Notes: generated from the sequence alone by a model not told the origin. Shown: positions 52,740-64,000, counted from the stretch's first letter. The stretch: DNA of 64,000 nt from Nectonema munidae (GCA_030549495.1 JAUIRK010000056.1:18298-82297); one strand, 5' to 3'. Program-made: numbers and translations.

Positions 52740-55082
52740 TAGAGTCAGTATATAAATTTTGGCCCCTACCATTTTAAAGGATTTTTGGATTGTGGTACCA
52801 ATATGATTTTATGAGGGAGTTAATTTTCTTCCAAATATTATTATTGCTAAAATCTAGAAAGTTTTGACATTTTACCTTTTTGTAATGAAGTATTTTTTTC
52901 CTGCAGAAGTTTTTGACTTTTTGGAAAAGTAAGACTTTCATCAGTTCTTGAGTTTTTGAATTTCCTATATGCATATCATACTTTTTTTCTCAGATTGTGT
53001 AAAGTCGGACTTACAAAAGTCCATTTTACACTTCACTTCAAAACATGAGTCTTCCAAAGCTACATATAAACAGTTGCTCAAACTTTCAACAAACATCGAT
53101 GTTATAAGAAGAGCATGTTTCGCTTTTTAAAAAGGTAGTATTATCGAGTTTTTGACTCAAACGATTCAATAAAGAGTTTATTATTGATTAACTTTTTCAT
53201 AAAAATAAAGTTATTACTTTCATTTGTATGATCTAAATTCAAAGTAAATTCAATCAAAATGTGATCGGATAAAGAGGGTTCATTTAAAATTCTCCATTAA
53301 TCAATTAGTTTTAACATATCATGGGAACATAGGAAAAGATCAATATGAGATTCAAAGAGGATTTCAGATCTTAAACTCGAAAAGGTAGTGTTTTTTCTCT
53401 ATCAATGATTTGTTACTCTTGAGTTACACTTTAAATCGGCTCATGTATGTCTAGCATTGGTATCTCCAATATTTAGCACTTTATGTGAGGCAACTTTGGG
53501 TAACACGAAAAATTACCGGTAGGACTTTTTACCCAAATATACCCAAATACACACAAATATGTTCTTTATTTACAACTAAGAACTTGAAATTAAAAATAAT
53601 ATTAAATAAATGCTTAAAATAAAAAGATACACAGATATTTAAGTTTGAACGAGTGTTTGTAATAGAGTATTGTTATATATTTTTATGTCACCTATTTTCT
53701 TGCCAGGCCACACATATTTGTAATTATTTAAATTAAAAAATTATTTTGTGTTATCAAACTTACTATTATAAAATAAATTTTTATTAGTTTTATCCTGAGA
53801 ATAATTCTTCTATATATAACTTATTCTTTGAATATTTAAATTAGTTTTCATCCGTTTGGGTGTATTTGTGTATATTTGTGTAAAAAGTCTCACCCGTTTT
53901 ACATAGCTTTCCACCTTCTCTTTCTATAATATTATATAAAAATTTTCTTAATATTACTACGATATGTAAAACAGTATAATTTGGTAGTGGAATAAAAGGA
54001 AATTAATCTTTATACAAATAAGGCTCGTTAATAAGAATTAATTCGTAATTAGAATCTAAAAATAAGTAAATTATTAAAGGCAATTAAGGATTTCCTTAGA
54101 TTGATATGGAATATAGGGATACCCATTAAAGATTTTCAATATATAAGTTAATGGAATTGTAAGAGAAATTTTTTTTGATTTCAACCTTTTTCAAATAAAT
54201 TGGATATTTTTGATCGTTGTAAAGGTGAGTACCCTGACAATTACTGCAGCAAATAGAGGTTGAAACACATACTTAATTTGTATGGCCTAATATCCCACAC
54301 TTTAGACACTTAGGATTTTTTGATAAACAGTATATATAAGTATGACCAAATTTTCAACAATAATCACATAAAAGAACTTTCTTATTTAGTTCAATGAGAA
54401 GAGCTGTGCATCCGCAAAAGATTGAATTAGAGTTTGCTAAGTAATTAGCTACTTCTGGATTTGAAGGTTCAATGATTGTTAAGTTGAAAAATTTAGACAT
54501 AATTGGTTTGAATTTTTCTAATAATTTTTATTAGTGAAATACCACCTAACTTGGCAACATCATAGTTACAAAAATTTATGGAGTTAGTTAAATCACTGTC
54601 AGTAAGAGCTTTGGTAACATTTTTAATGGGAAATCTTGGCTTATATTGTTTAGGATCAATAAGTTCAAATTTATCTTTTATGATATTAGAGGCTAATATT
54701 TAGTCGTTCTTGTTTTGAAGGTTAATAAAAGCTACACCCTTCTGATTATCTTTTAAATTTTTAATTTGTAATTTATTTTCTTTTGGTTTTATAAAAGATA
54801 AAATATCTTTTTTAATATCATTTATTTTACTTTTGTCTTTCTTAATAATGCCAGTTTTAACTTTAATGCAATTAGCTGGATTAAAAATAATAACTTTAGT
54901 TTTTTGAGCTGAACTAACTTGAGCATATGAAGACACATTAGAATAGGGAAAATTCTTAACAGTTGAAGGAGGTTCTGTTATTTTTTTAATAAGTTTATCA
55001 ATAAGCGTATCTTTGACATCAGAAAAATATTTTTAACTAAACTGGGTAAATCCATATTTGATATTGAGGGAATATTTTTCTT
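52740..55082 (-). mobile_element. R1-like LINE B, truncated before the reverse transcriptase
   Basis: On the minus strand, ORF1 comes first (about 55080-54180): SYAQVSSAQKTKVIIFNP, with zinc-knuckle remains CYCCLKFGHTYIYC and CLKCGILGHT. Then the endonuclease: LILINEPYLY near 54030, LNIGDTNARH near 53450 and SLSDHILIEF near 53270. A linker with NIWKKINSLIKS (52774-52974) ends the copy. A 385-bp MITE splits the endonuclease. Frames are broken many times. Its 5' end lies directly behind the 3' end of LINE A. Confidence 0.75.
53515..53899. mobile_element. MITE inserted in LINE B
   Basis: Left end ACCGGTAGGACTTTTTACCC; right end, reverse-complemented, AACGGGTGAGACTTTTTACA. The inverted similarity continues for over 40 bp through AAATATAC-CAAATACAC. 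The element is about 385 bp with an AT-rich interior. It interrupts the endonuclease of LINE B, so it is younger than that LINE. The superfamily is not clear. Confidence 0.78.
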
Positions 55083-55084
55083 TA

Positions 55085-57551
55085 ATTATATTCAAAGATT
55101 TTTTTTTGATTGTGAGGAGACAGGTACGGTGAATTTTATTGAGAATAATTCTAAGCAGCTTTAGGGAGAAACCCCAGGCGAGGATACCGTTTTGAATTAT
55201 GGGTAAAATAATTGATGTATAAATATATTTTGAAATTTTCGGGTTTAGTCCCCATTTGTAGGAGATGGCTTTCTTGAAGGAGAAAATGATAGGCGTGAGT
55301 TTAGTGTGTAGGTTTTTGATGTGTGCTGAGAATATTGAAAAATGACTCCGAGATATTTTATTTGGGTGATTGGTGTGGAGGTTGGCATGACTAGGGCCTG
55401 TGGTAAGATTCTTTTCCTAGTGAAATGTATGATGTTCAGTTTACTCTGGTTAAGCTGAATTTTGTATTTAGAGGCTATGGAGTTAATATTCGTCAAAAGG
55501 GTGGTAGCGTTGTTCAAATTGGTTTCCTGGTCGTCGTTGGAGAAGGTAAAGAGAATGTCGTCAGAGTAGCATTGTGCGAATTGTGAGTTGGAATTAATGT
55601 GATCTAGGAGTGGATTGATGAGGATGAGCCATAAAATGTCTGAGAGGCAGCCGCCTTGGGGGGTAGAGAGCGAGAGTTGTTTTATGTAAGTGTTGTTGTG
55701 ATGCAGGATAAGTATGCGTTTGTTCAGATAGCTTTGAATGAACTTGCTGAGGTATAAAGGGTAATTGTTTTTGATTAAGTTGAATAGAATTGCGGGATGC
55801 CAAGCAGAGTTAAAAGCATTATCAATGTCAAGAAAGGTTGTTGTTGCAATTTTGCGATGGTTTAGTGTGTTTTCCAAGAAGAGAGTTAGGCGTGAGAGGG
55901 CCATTTCAGTATTTTTGTTAGGGAGATAGGCAAATTGATTTGGATGAATGAGATTTTTTCTGCAAATGGGGTGTAGTAATCTTTTTCGTAAAATTCGTTC
56001 TAGTACTTTGCCAAGAGACGGTAGAATCGAGATGGGGCGCCAGTTTTTAATTTCGTTGATGTTTCTGTTGGGTTTGGGGATTAGCACTAGCTTGCTAATT
56101 TTCTAAATGTTTGGAAAAAGGCTAAATTTTAGATATGCATTGTAAATATTGATAAGATGAGGTTGTAAGATGTATGATTTTTTGATGTGCCTGGGAGAGA
56201 TGAGGTCTAGACTATGAGAGGATTTTGATTTCATATTGTGAACTGTACGATTAAGTTCAGCTTTGGTAATGGGCTGAAAAGTTATTGGTGCGTTGTGTGA
56301 GAGTTTATGATTAACAGTTTTCCTAATAATAGTGTTCAAGGGTTTGTCTGAGTTTTCATTGTCGGATGGAAATAGTATGTTAAGGAAGTGAGGGTTGATG
56401 TGTGTGTTTGTGTTTGAGTTGGGAAGTAAGTGGTGAGGTAAAGAGGCGTTCTGCTTTGTATTTCTGGTTTTGTTCAATAAGTTCCATGGGTTAGAGGGAG
56501 TTTGGCTACAAAATTTGGTCTATGGTTTTTTTTTTGGCTTGACTGATTTCATTATTATATTTTCGCTTAAGATTGAAATATGATTCAATGGATGCAGTAG
56601 AATGTGATTTTCTTAAAGATTTTAGGGCGCTGCGTAGTTGTTTTTTGAGATGTGTGAGTTGGGAGTTCCAATAGTATGTGTTATGTCTTTTGTGTTCTGG
56701 GTGGTTAGGGGTGGATGCTTGAATGCATCATGATATGGTTTTGTTGATAAATGTTACGGATGCTTCAATATTTGGGATTGAGTTGGTGTCGAGGGTGGTG
56801 TTATTTAAATTGAGTTCAAGTTTATGAAGGTATGATGCCAAAAAAATTGAGTGGTTGGAAGATTTTTTATATTTTGAATGAGTTGGTGAGAGAAATTGGA
56901 AAGTAATGTAACAGTGATCTGATTCGGAAGGAGTGTTTGATATCTGCCAGTTATGGATGAGGTTGATTGAGTGGAATGAAGTTATTGTGAGGTCAATGTC
57001 TGATTTGTATAGTTTGTAATGGTTATGCTTCATATAGGTAGGATCTTTACTGTTATCAGCAAGAATAAGGTTATTTGAGGCAATAAAATTTTCAGCTTGC
57101 GTCCCGCGATAGTTTGATTTGGTATCCCATAGAAAGGATCTGGCGTTTAAATCGGCTGATATAATTACGTGCTTATTTACATGTGATATGGATGTAATTA
57201 TGTGAAAGTTATTGATAAACTTCTCTGATAATAGAAGATTAGAAGACGGTGGGGAGTAGAGTGAGCAGAATAAAAGGGGTAGTGGCTTAGTATGAATGAG
57301 TGTAAATATGTAATAGGATTCAAAGTGTTGATATAAAGGCGTGTTGTGAATTGAGGTTTGATTAGAATACAGGCAGAGTATTCGTTTAGTGGGGGAACAT
57401 GTAGAAGCGTGTAGTTGCATGTGTATTGGGGAATATGTAGATATGGCTCGTTAATGGAAATGATATCATACTTATATGAGGATAGTATATTGTAGAGGTT
57501 GAGCCATGCGTTTCTTGAATGGTTGAGGTTAATGTGGAGAAAGTTTAGCAT
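55085..57551 (-). pseudogene. LINE A ORF2: endonuclease and reverse transcriptase
   Basis: Starts MLNFLHINLNHSRNAW. The apurinic-like endonuclease shows INEPYL, ADLNARSFLWD, SDIDLTI and SDHCYI. It ends at a stop near 56728 and a linker follows. The reverse transcriptase shows KNWRPISILPSLGK, the A block FLDIDNAFNSAWH, the B block STPQGGCLSDILW, the C block YSDDILFTF (YADD type) and KYLGVIF. Downstream, after a frameshift near 55325, LNPKISKYIYTSIILP and ILAWGFSLKLL continue to about 55085. Breaks seen: a frameshift near 57310, a TAG at about 56109-56111, and the frameshift near 55325, plus breaks between 56480 and 56730. Confidence 0.88.
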
Positions 57552-58500
57552 ATGAAGTTAGATATGGTGTAGTTATGGATTGAGTTTATGTGGTTTTGAT
57601 GATTAATGTAGTGAGTGCACTGAGAAGATGTTGAGGAGTGAGGAAGGTGACAGTTGAAGCAAGAAAGATTTGAGGTGTCTGGGGCATGTATGCAGGAGAT
57701 GATAGAGTGGCCACGGTGCCCGCAGTGTGCGCAGTTTGGTTATGTGGAATTGCATTTCAGTGAAGCATGTCCATATTTGAGGCAATTATTGCATTGTTTG
57801 GGTTTTGGTTTGAAAATATGTGTGGTGAGCAGATAGTTGTCGAGAAAAATTTTTGGTTGGTCAGTAAGAAAGTTAAAAATTTGTGGGTTGGATGGTTCTA
57901 GTAAGACAGTGTAGGAGTGTAGACCTTGTTTTCCTAATTGAATAGGATTGATTAGAGAGCCAATGGAAAGGATGTTTGGGTTTTGTTGAGAGATGATATT
58001 GCTAAGGTTCAAGAGTGGTATAGTATTTGGAATGCTTCAGATGATGAGTTTAGGTTTTTGAGTATTAATGTTTTCTGCTATCATTCCTTTATTGGTAAGT
58101 TGTGTTTGTGCATGTTTTTTTGTGTTGTGGGTTATTGAATTGAAAATATATGACGCCAGAGTGTGATAATCGTGTTTTGGTGATGGTGTAGTTATTTTGT
58201 GAGGTTTCAAGATTTTTGATTGTTTGTTTATGAGAAGCTTTTTCTTTTCTAGTGGTTATGGAGGTGGGGACAATATTTTTATGGTGATATCAGGCTCTAA
58301 AAATGATTTAGTTTGTTTAGGTTTGGTGTGGGAGGTGATGTTAACTAGTGAGGTGGTAGATTCTTGAGTGTTGTCTAGTGAGTCATTTGATGAGATGTTA
58401 GCGTAAGTAGGTTTTGAGTTTATGGACTTTGATATGGATTGTTCAAAAGTTTTGAGATAGTGTAATGAAATATTGTATTTTAAGTCATTAAAAAGTGTTA
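57545..58500 (-). pseudogene. LINE A ORF1: gag-like protein with three zinc knuckles
   Basis: The minus strand reads a low-complexity N-terminus (KPTYANISSNDSLDN), then NLSNIISQQNPNILS, and the knuckles CNNCLKYGHASLKC and CAHCGHRGHSIISC (both CX2CX4HX4C) plus a looser CFNCHLPHSSTSSQC. Three knuckles are typical of ORF1 in the R1/I/Jockey group, an RNA-binding chaperone. In-frame stops occur between the first and second knuckles (about 57738) and near 58045. The terminal TAA overlaps the ORF2 ATG. Confidence 0.82.
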
Positions 58501-58504
58501 GCCC

Positions 58505-60780
58505 ACACTGTTAGGGTTGGCCCCCAGATTATTCTATCTCATCATTATTAGCGGCGTTCACACTCAAGCTGTTTTTCGTCAACATGTTTGCAAATCTCGC
58601 ACTAAAAAGTGTTGATACTCAAAAAATTGAGAAAATAATTTTGGAATTTATAAACTCTGGATAGCGAATCCAACATCATTCATATTTGCATTAATATGCA
58701 TACTTCCTCAGGGCACTACAAAATATGGCGGCTTGAATACGGTTGTCTAGAGCTGACGTTCTTAAATGATGGCTTGTTTAACAAGAAATTTGATACTCGA
58801 AATTTGATCCGAAACTAAATCTTCTGTTCCGATTACTATTCAAAATTAAAAAGTCGGATGCATTCCACGCCCTCATATGGTTGTGTGGCGCCCAGAGCAA
58901 AAGTTTTATTGCACCCCCAGACTCAACAGGTAATCGCGTAACTGGTATGTTACGCATAGCCTTTTTATTGTTAAAGAAATTTTAAACATCCATTAGAATT
59001 GATATCAAATTTTAAAAGTTTTTTCTCATTTCTATCATTTGAGGTGCATTCCATGCATTTTTATATGTGTTGCGCCTGGGCATACGCCCCCTTTGTCCCC
59101 ATATGTGAGGGCTCTGCATCGATTGCTATATAATGAGGAAGGCATCTACCTAGACTCTCGCAATTAAAGGAGGTTCTTATTTTTGATCTGAGCATAAATC
59201 TGACTTTTGGCAAGGTGTATTTTTGTGAAACTGCTTTTTCTGCTCCAACATCTCTCAAATGGAAAAAGCAGTCGACTCTAAGCTGTAGCTGGAGATATTC
59301 AACCAATGCTCAATTTTAAATTAAAGGTAAACAGACACACCCAACTCAATGGCAGCTCATTACAATGTGTCTTTTATGAATGGTGAATTATATTTTATAT
59401 AAATTTGAATCAGACACTGATTTTTTATTTAGTCTTTATATATCCCCACTCTAGTCTTCGTAAAGTTATAATCCGGTTTGCTCAGTCGGAGATGTAATTT
59501 TCTTTATCATCATCATCCGTGATTTTGTACAAAATTGTTAAGACTCCTTTTTTAAAAAATTTAGAAAAAAGGATTTGAAGTTATTTGTTAAAAATTTAAC
59601 GTCTTTAGCTCAAGTTTTTAAAGGTTTAAAATTTTTTAAAGGACCGATCGCCACAGTGAAAGGGTTCACTGATTCTTAGCTGGCCACCTCCGCTTTAGAT
59701 GGGAAGATTTCGCCTGAGCTAAACTTCAAAATAAGATTTTTTATCCTTATCCTATTATTTTCTTTTTTAGAATTCGATACACAGAAAGAAATGAATGCAA
59801 GACTTGGATGAGTGAAATGATATGATCCGACACCTCTCTCTCTCTCACACAATCTTTTTTATGTTTTATCTGAACTTAAATAAATTTTTTGCCTCTTTCC
59901 TAAAGATAAAAACTCTTTATCTTCTTAGCAAAAATTATTGTATTATTTTTAAAAAATAGGTTTGGTAAAAGCAGGCTCAAAATATTAGAGAACGTCGGTT
60001 CCCTTTGCTTTTTAAATATTAGTTAAATCTTTATTAAGTATTCTTGAAATTAATAGTGTCAGAAACAAGGAAGAAAGATATGCGTTGTTCCATTTTTCAA
60101 TGTGAGTAAAAAGCGATTTTGAAAATAGGGTTTAAAAGAAGTTGGAGGGCAATTAAATTTGCGACGATACCATGTCTTTTTCAGGTAACAATTTTAAAGA
60201 CTGAATTAAAGCGCTCTATACAGAGTATAAAAACGTGCGGAATGTAAGTTTTGTTTGTGTATATAATAACAGGAGTTTGTGTAATGAAAGTACTTGGGTG
60301 TGAGTTTGCGGTTGCGCGTGTAAGCTATTTGACGTTTAGCCATATTACGGGGATGGCCTTGTATATTTTGATGGACTTGCGGTTTCGTGGTGAGTACTAA
60401 CCTTCAAGGAAGGGGAGGTTTTCGCGCGAGAAGGTGCAAAGCATTTTGGTGTTCTCGTTGTTTGGGTTATTTTTAATGTGTTCTATGGTCATGTTTGGAT
60501 TTTTTGAACTTTACATATAGCTGTTGGTGAGGGATCTCTCTGTTTCGCCATCGTGATTATGTATATTGCACCGCGGTTTTTGCAGTTCATTTGTTTAACA
60601 CAATTTTTTAATTCCCTCTTAGATTTTCTTAAGGGTCGGTTTTTGTATATTGATTCTTTACTGGTCACATTCTTTCTGAATGCAGGAAATTAAATATACA
60701 ATATCGTAAAGTCAAATACTGTTTAAGTAAGATACTGTATATGGTAGATTTAACTTGTCTTGCAACGTATTTTCTCAATA
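58505..60780. other. mixed intergenic stretch with GC-richer patches
   Basis: No gene can be supported. TGCATTCCACGCCCTCATATGG at about 58858 and TGCATTCCATGCATTTTTAT at about 59045 begin similar segments, perhaps a diverged repeat. A (CT)n tract lies at 59835-59848. From 60225 to 60600 the plus strand is G/T-rich, like the antisense of the LINEs, but I find no LINE motif there. Confidence 0.4.
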
Positions 60781-60800
60781 TGCATGTCAAAAAATTTCAG

Positions 60801-61005
60801 TTGTATATGTGCTATCATCACGGCACTGTACAATAGTGTTCACTTGATTGGTGAAACGTCTAAATTTGGATCTCTAATGACAAATCGAAATGGGGTTGAA
60901 ATCGCTAATCGTGTAATTCCACCACAGTGTGACCTAGAGGTGATCGTCCATACAATCACCACGACGAAAATGGACTTCATCAGCTGTGTTTTTCCAACTA
61001 TTTAG
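60801..61005 (+). CDS. candidate terminal exon of an unidentified gene
   Basis: An acceptor (AAAAAATTTCAG, ending 60800) precedes a frame of 67 codons that starts CICAIITALYNSVHL. It continues GETSKFGSLMTNRNGVEIAN, CDLEVIVHTITTTKMD, and ends FISCVFPTI with TAG at 61003-61005. GC is clearly above background and the amino acid use is balanced. An AATAAA follows 35 bp later. The upstream exon would end in phase 2 and was not found. I do not recognise the family; a chance or repeat-derived frame is possible. Confidence 0.42.
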
Positions 61006-61039
61006 ATAACGCTTCTTTGAATGCCTCATTATTCCCAAT

Positions 61040-61045
61040 AATAAA
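61040..61045 (+). terminator. polyadenylation signal after the 60801 exon
   Basis: AATAAA, 35 bp beyond the TAG of the candidate terminal exon and about 195 bp before the satellite begins. Confidence 0.45.
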
Positions 61046-61200
61046 TGCGAGGTAACAAATTTTTATTGTAAGAAAGGAATTTTTAAAATTTTTTCCTTAC
61101 AAACTACATGAAAGTGAGGTCTACAATCAGTGAATCAAATTGTAATATAAAAGCTCTCCTTAATTTTTATGGACCTTCTGAAAGAACATTATCATTTTCT

Positions 61201-61225
61201 CAATTAAGAAACTGTTTCTTAATTG
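61201..61225. repeat. perfect 11-bp hairpin beside the satellite
   Basis: CAATTAAGAAA, CTG, TTTCTTAATTG: a perfect stem with a three-base loop, ending 15 bp before the first satellite unit. Confidence 0.85.
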
Positions 61226-61240
61226 GACTTTTAATTGGGA

Positions 61241-64000
61241 ATAGGACTATTGCATGACCTGCATGTAGTAAGAGGTGACTAAAAACATTAAATAATTCCG
61301 TATAGTCTCGGAAAACAGAATAGGACTATTGCATGACCTGCATGTCGTAAGAGGCGACCAAAAACATGAAATAATTCCGTATAGTCTCGGAAAACAGAAT
61401 AGGACTATTGCATGACCTGCATGTCGTAAGAGGCGACTAAAAACATGAAATAATTCCGTATAGTCTCGGAAAACAGAATAGGACTATTGCATGACCTGCA
61501 TGTCGTAAGAGGCGACCAAAAACATGAAATAATTCCGTATAGTCTCGGAAAACAGAATAGGACTATTGCATGACCTGCATGTCGTAAGAGGCGACTAAAA
61601 ACATGAAATAATTCCGTATAGTCTCGGAAAACAGAATAGGACTATTGCATGACCTGCATGTCGTAAGAGGCGACTAAAAACATGAAATAATTCCGTATAG
61701 TCTCGGAAAACAGAATAGGACTATTGCATGACCTGCATGTCGTAAGAGGCGACTAAAAACATGAAATAATTCCGTATAGTCTCGGAAAACAGAATAGGAC
61801 TATTGCATGACCTGCATGTCGTAAGAGGCGACTAAAAACATTAAATAATTCCGTATAGTCTCGGAAAACAGAATAGGACTATTGCATGACCTGCATGTCG
61901 TAAGAGGCGACTAAAAACATGAAATAATTCCGTATAGTCTCGGAAAACAGAATAGGACTATTGCATGACCTGCATGTCGTAAGAGGCGACTAAAAACATG
62001 AAATAATTCCGTATAGTCTCGGAAAACAGAATAGGACTATTGCATGACCTGCATGTCGTAAGAGGCGACTAAAAACATGAAATAATTCCGTATAGTCTCG
62101 GAAAACAGAATAGGACTATTGCATGACCTGCATGTCGTAAGAGGCGACTAAAAACATGAAATAATTCCGTATAGTCTCGGAAAACAGAATAGGACTATTG
62201 CATGACCTGCATGTCGTAAGAGGCGACTAAAAACATGAAATAATTCCGTATAGTCTCGGAAAACAGAATAGGACTATTGCATGACCTGCATGTCGTAAGA
62301 GGCGACTAAAAACATGAAATAATTCCGTATAGTCTCGGAAAACAGAATAGGACTATTGCATGACCTGCATGTCGTAAGAGGCGACTAAAAACATGAAATA
62401 ATTCCGTATAGTCTCGGAAAACAGAATAGGACTATTGCATGACCTGCATGTCGTAAGAGGCGACTAAAAACATGAAATAATTCCGTATAGTCTCGGAAAA
62501 CAGAATAGGACTATTGCATGACCTGCATGTCGTAAGAGGCGACTAAAAACATGAAATAATTCCGTATAGTCTCGGAAAACAGAATAGGACTATTGCATGA
62601 CCTGCATGTCGTAAGAGGCGACTAAAAACATGAAATAATTCCGTATAGTCTCGGAAAACAGAATAGGACTATTGCATGACCTGCATGTCGTAAGAGGCGA
62701 CTAAAAACATGAAATAATTCCGTATAGTCTCGGAAAACAGAATAGGACTATTGCATGACCTGCATGTCGTAAGAGGCGACTAAAAACATGAAATAATTCC
62801 GTATAGTCTCGGAAAACAGAATAGGACTATTGCATGACCTGCATGTCGTAAGAGGCGACTAAAAACATGAAATAATTCCGTATAGTCTCGGAAAACAGAA
62901 TAGGACTATTGCATGACCTGCATGTCGTAAGAGGCGACTAAAAACATGAAATAATTCCGTATAGTCTCGGAAAACAGAATAGGACTATTGCATGACCTGC
63001 ATGTCGTAAGAGGCGACTAAAAACATGAAATAATTCCGTATAGTCTCGGAAAACAGAATAGGACTATTGCATGACCTGCATGTCGTAAGAGGCGACTAAA
63101 AACATGAAATAATTCCGTATAGTCTCGGAAAACAGAATAGGACTATTGCATGACCTGCATGTCGTAAGAGGCGACTAAAAAACATGAAATAATTCCGTAT
63201 AGTCTCGGAAAACAGAATAGGACTATTGCATGACCTGCATGTCGTAAGAGGCGACTAAAAACATGAAATAATTCCGTATAGTCTCGGAAAACAGAATAGG
63301 ACTATTGCATGACCTGCATGTCGTAAGAGGCGACTAAAAACATGAAATAATTCCGTATAGTCTCGGAAAACAGAATAGGACTATTGCATGACCTGCATGT
63401 CGTAAGAGGCGACTAAAAACATGAAATAATTCCGTATAGTCTCGGAAAACAGAATAGGACTATTGCATGACCTGCATGTCGTAAGAGGCGACTAAAAACA
63501 TGAAATAATTCCGTATAGTCTCGGAAAACAGAATAGGACTATTGCATGACCTGCATGTCGTAAGAGGCGACTAAAAACATGAAATAATTCCGTATAGTCT
63601 CGGAAAACAGAATAGGACTATTGCATGACCTGCATGTCGTAAGAGGCGACTAAAAACATGAAATAATTCCGTATAGTCTCGGAAAACAGAATAGGACTAT
63701 TGCATGACCTGCATGTCGTAAGAGGCGACTAAAAACATGAAATAATTCCGTATAGTCTCGGAAAACAGAATAGGACTATTGCATGACCTGCATGTCGTAA
63801 GAGGCGACTAAAAACATGAAATAATTCCGTATAGTCTCGGAACAGAATAGGACTATTGCATGACCTGCATGTCGTAAGAGGCGACCAAAAACATGAAATA
63901 ATTCCGTATAGTCTCGGAAAACAGAATAGGACTATTGCATGACCTGCATGTCGTAAGAGGCGACTAAAAACATGAAATAATTCCGTATAGTCTCGGAAAA
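61241..64000. repeat. 79-bp satellite, about 35 units, runs off the window
   Basis: The unit begins ATAGGACTATTGCATGACC, continues TGCATGTCGTAAGAGGCG and ACTAAAAACATGAAATAATT, and ends CCGTATAGTCTCGGAAAACAGA. Starts at 61241, 61320, 61399 and so on give an exact 79-bp period. Units are almost identical. Exceptions are a diverged first unit (GTAGTAAGAGGTG, CATTAAAT), a T-to-C change in units 2, 4 and one near 63886, CATTAAAT again near 61830, a one-base insertion near 63180 and a two-base deletion near 63840. Within each unit TTCCG and CGGAA, and GTCG and CGAC, can pair. Confidence 0.98.

Larger units (their letters stand above)
55085..58500 (-). mobile_element. R1-like LINE A, nearly full length
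   Basis: A two-ORF non-LTR element. It has ORF1 with three zinc knuckles (about 58500-57545) and ORF2 with endonuclease and reverse transcriptase (57551-55085). The two frames overlap in ATGCTAA at 57545-57551. The endonuclease has NEPYL, as in R1-clade elements with their QEPY motif. The plus strand is strikingly G/T-rich, so the sense strand is C/A-rich. A few stops and frameshifts make it dead, but it is far less decayed than the other LINEs here. Related fragment: 28080-29170. Confidence 0.88.

Noticed and set aside
57654-57836. Plus-strand frame with Cys residues at the LINE
   Set aside because: It is antisense to the zinc knuckles of LINE A ORF1.
60225-60600. G/T-rich segment resembling antisense LINE sequence
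   Set aside because: Only the strand skew is similar; no endonuclease, reverse transcriptase or zinc-knuckle motif could be read.
61241-64000. Regular repeats that might be read as a CRISPR array
   Set aside because: The whole 79-bp unit is repeated with no variable spacers, and the context is eukaryotic.

Overview
This window is AT-rich (roughly 70 percent by eye) nuclear DNA from an invertebrate animal. It has GT-AG introns, AATAAA signals, a metazoan-type ISWI remodeler, a RASL10-type small GTPase, R1-like LINEs, pogo/Tigger, piggyBac and hAT-like DNA elements, a tRNA-derived SINE and a homogeneous satellite. An arthropod, perhaps a crustacean such as a copepod, is my best guess. That is an inference from style, not a demonstrated identity.

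Three host genes can be followed. (1) A RASL10-like Ras-family GTPase on the plus strand has three coding exons (11353-11505, 15353-15572, 16623-16840). They join in phase to a 196-residue protein. (2) A TAP42/IGBP1 (alpha4) phosphatase regulator lies on the minus strand as one open exon (20482-21453). (3) The ISWI chromatin-remodeling ATPase lies on the plus strand in five coding exons (35076-35264, 38651-38829, 41815-42196, 43567-45394, 45449-45972). They join in phase to 1033 residues covering ATPase, HAND, SANT and SLIDE domains. Four further stretches look like exons of genes I cannot name: 3414-3555, 18967-19098, 38414-38644 (inside ISWI intron 1) and 60801-61005. The last has a polyadenylation signal just after its stop.

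Most of the rest is transposon debris. A Tigger element with both ends and TA duplications (39444-41658) sits in ISWI intron 2. A truncated piggyBac with one intact TTAA end lies at 24935-26222. It abuts a roughly 147-bp tandem array (26236-27159), which shares sequence with a 2.1-kb foldback element (47556-49639). Many 85-150 bp MITEs are flanked by TTAA and begin CCC or similar; two of them share one TTAA at 15085-15088. Two related R1-like LINEs lie head to tail on the minus strand (52740-58500), with a third fragment at 28080-29170 and a different, decayed plus-strand LINE at 29290-33230. From 61241 to the right edge runs a nearly uniform 79-bp satellite of about 35 units.

The host genes do not form a pathway together. 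They are scattered single genes in a transposon-rich landscape with long introns, except for the 54-bp last intron of ISWI. I saw no retrovirus-like, Polinton or toxin remnants.
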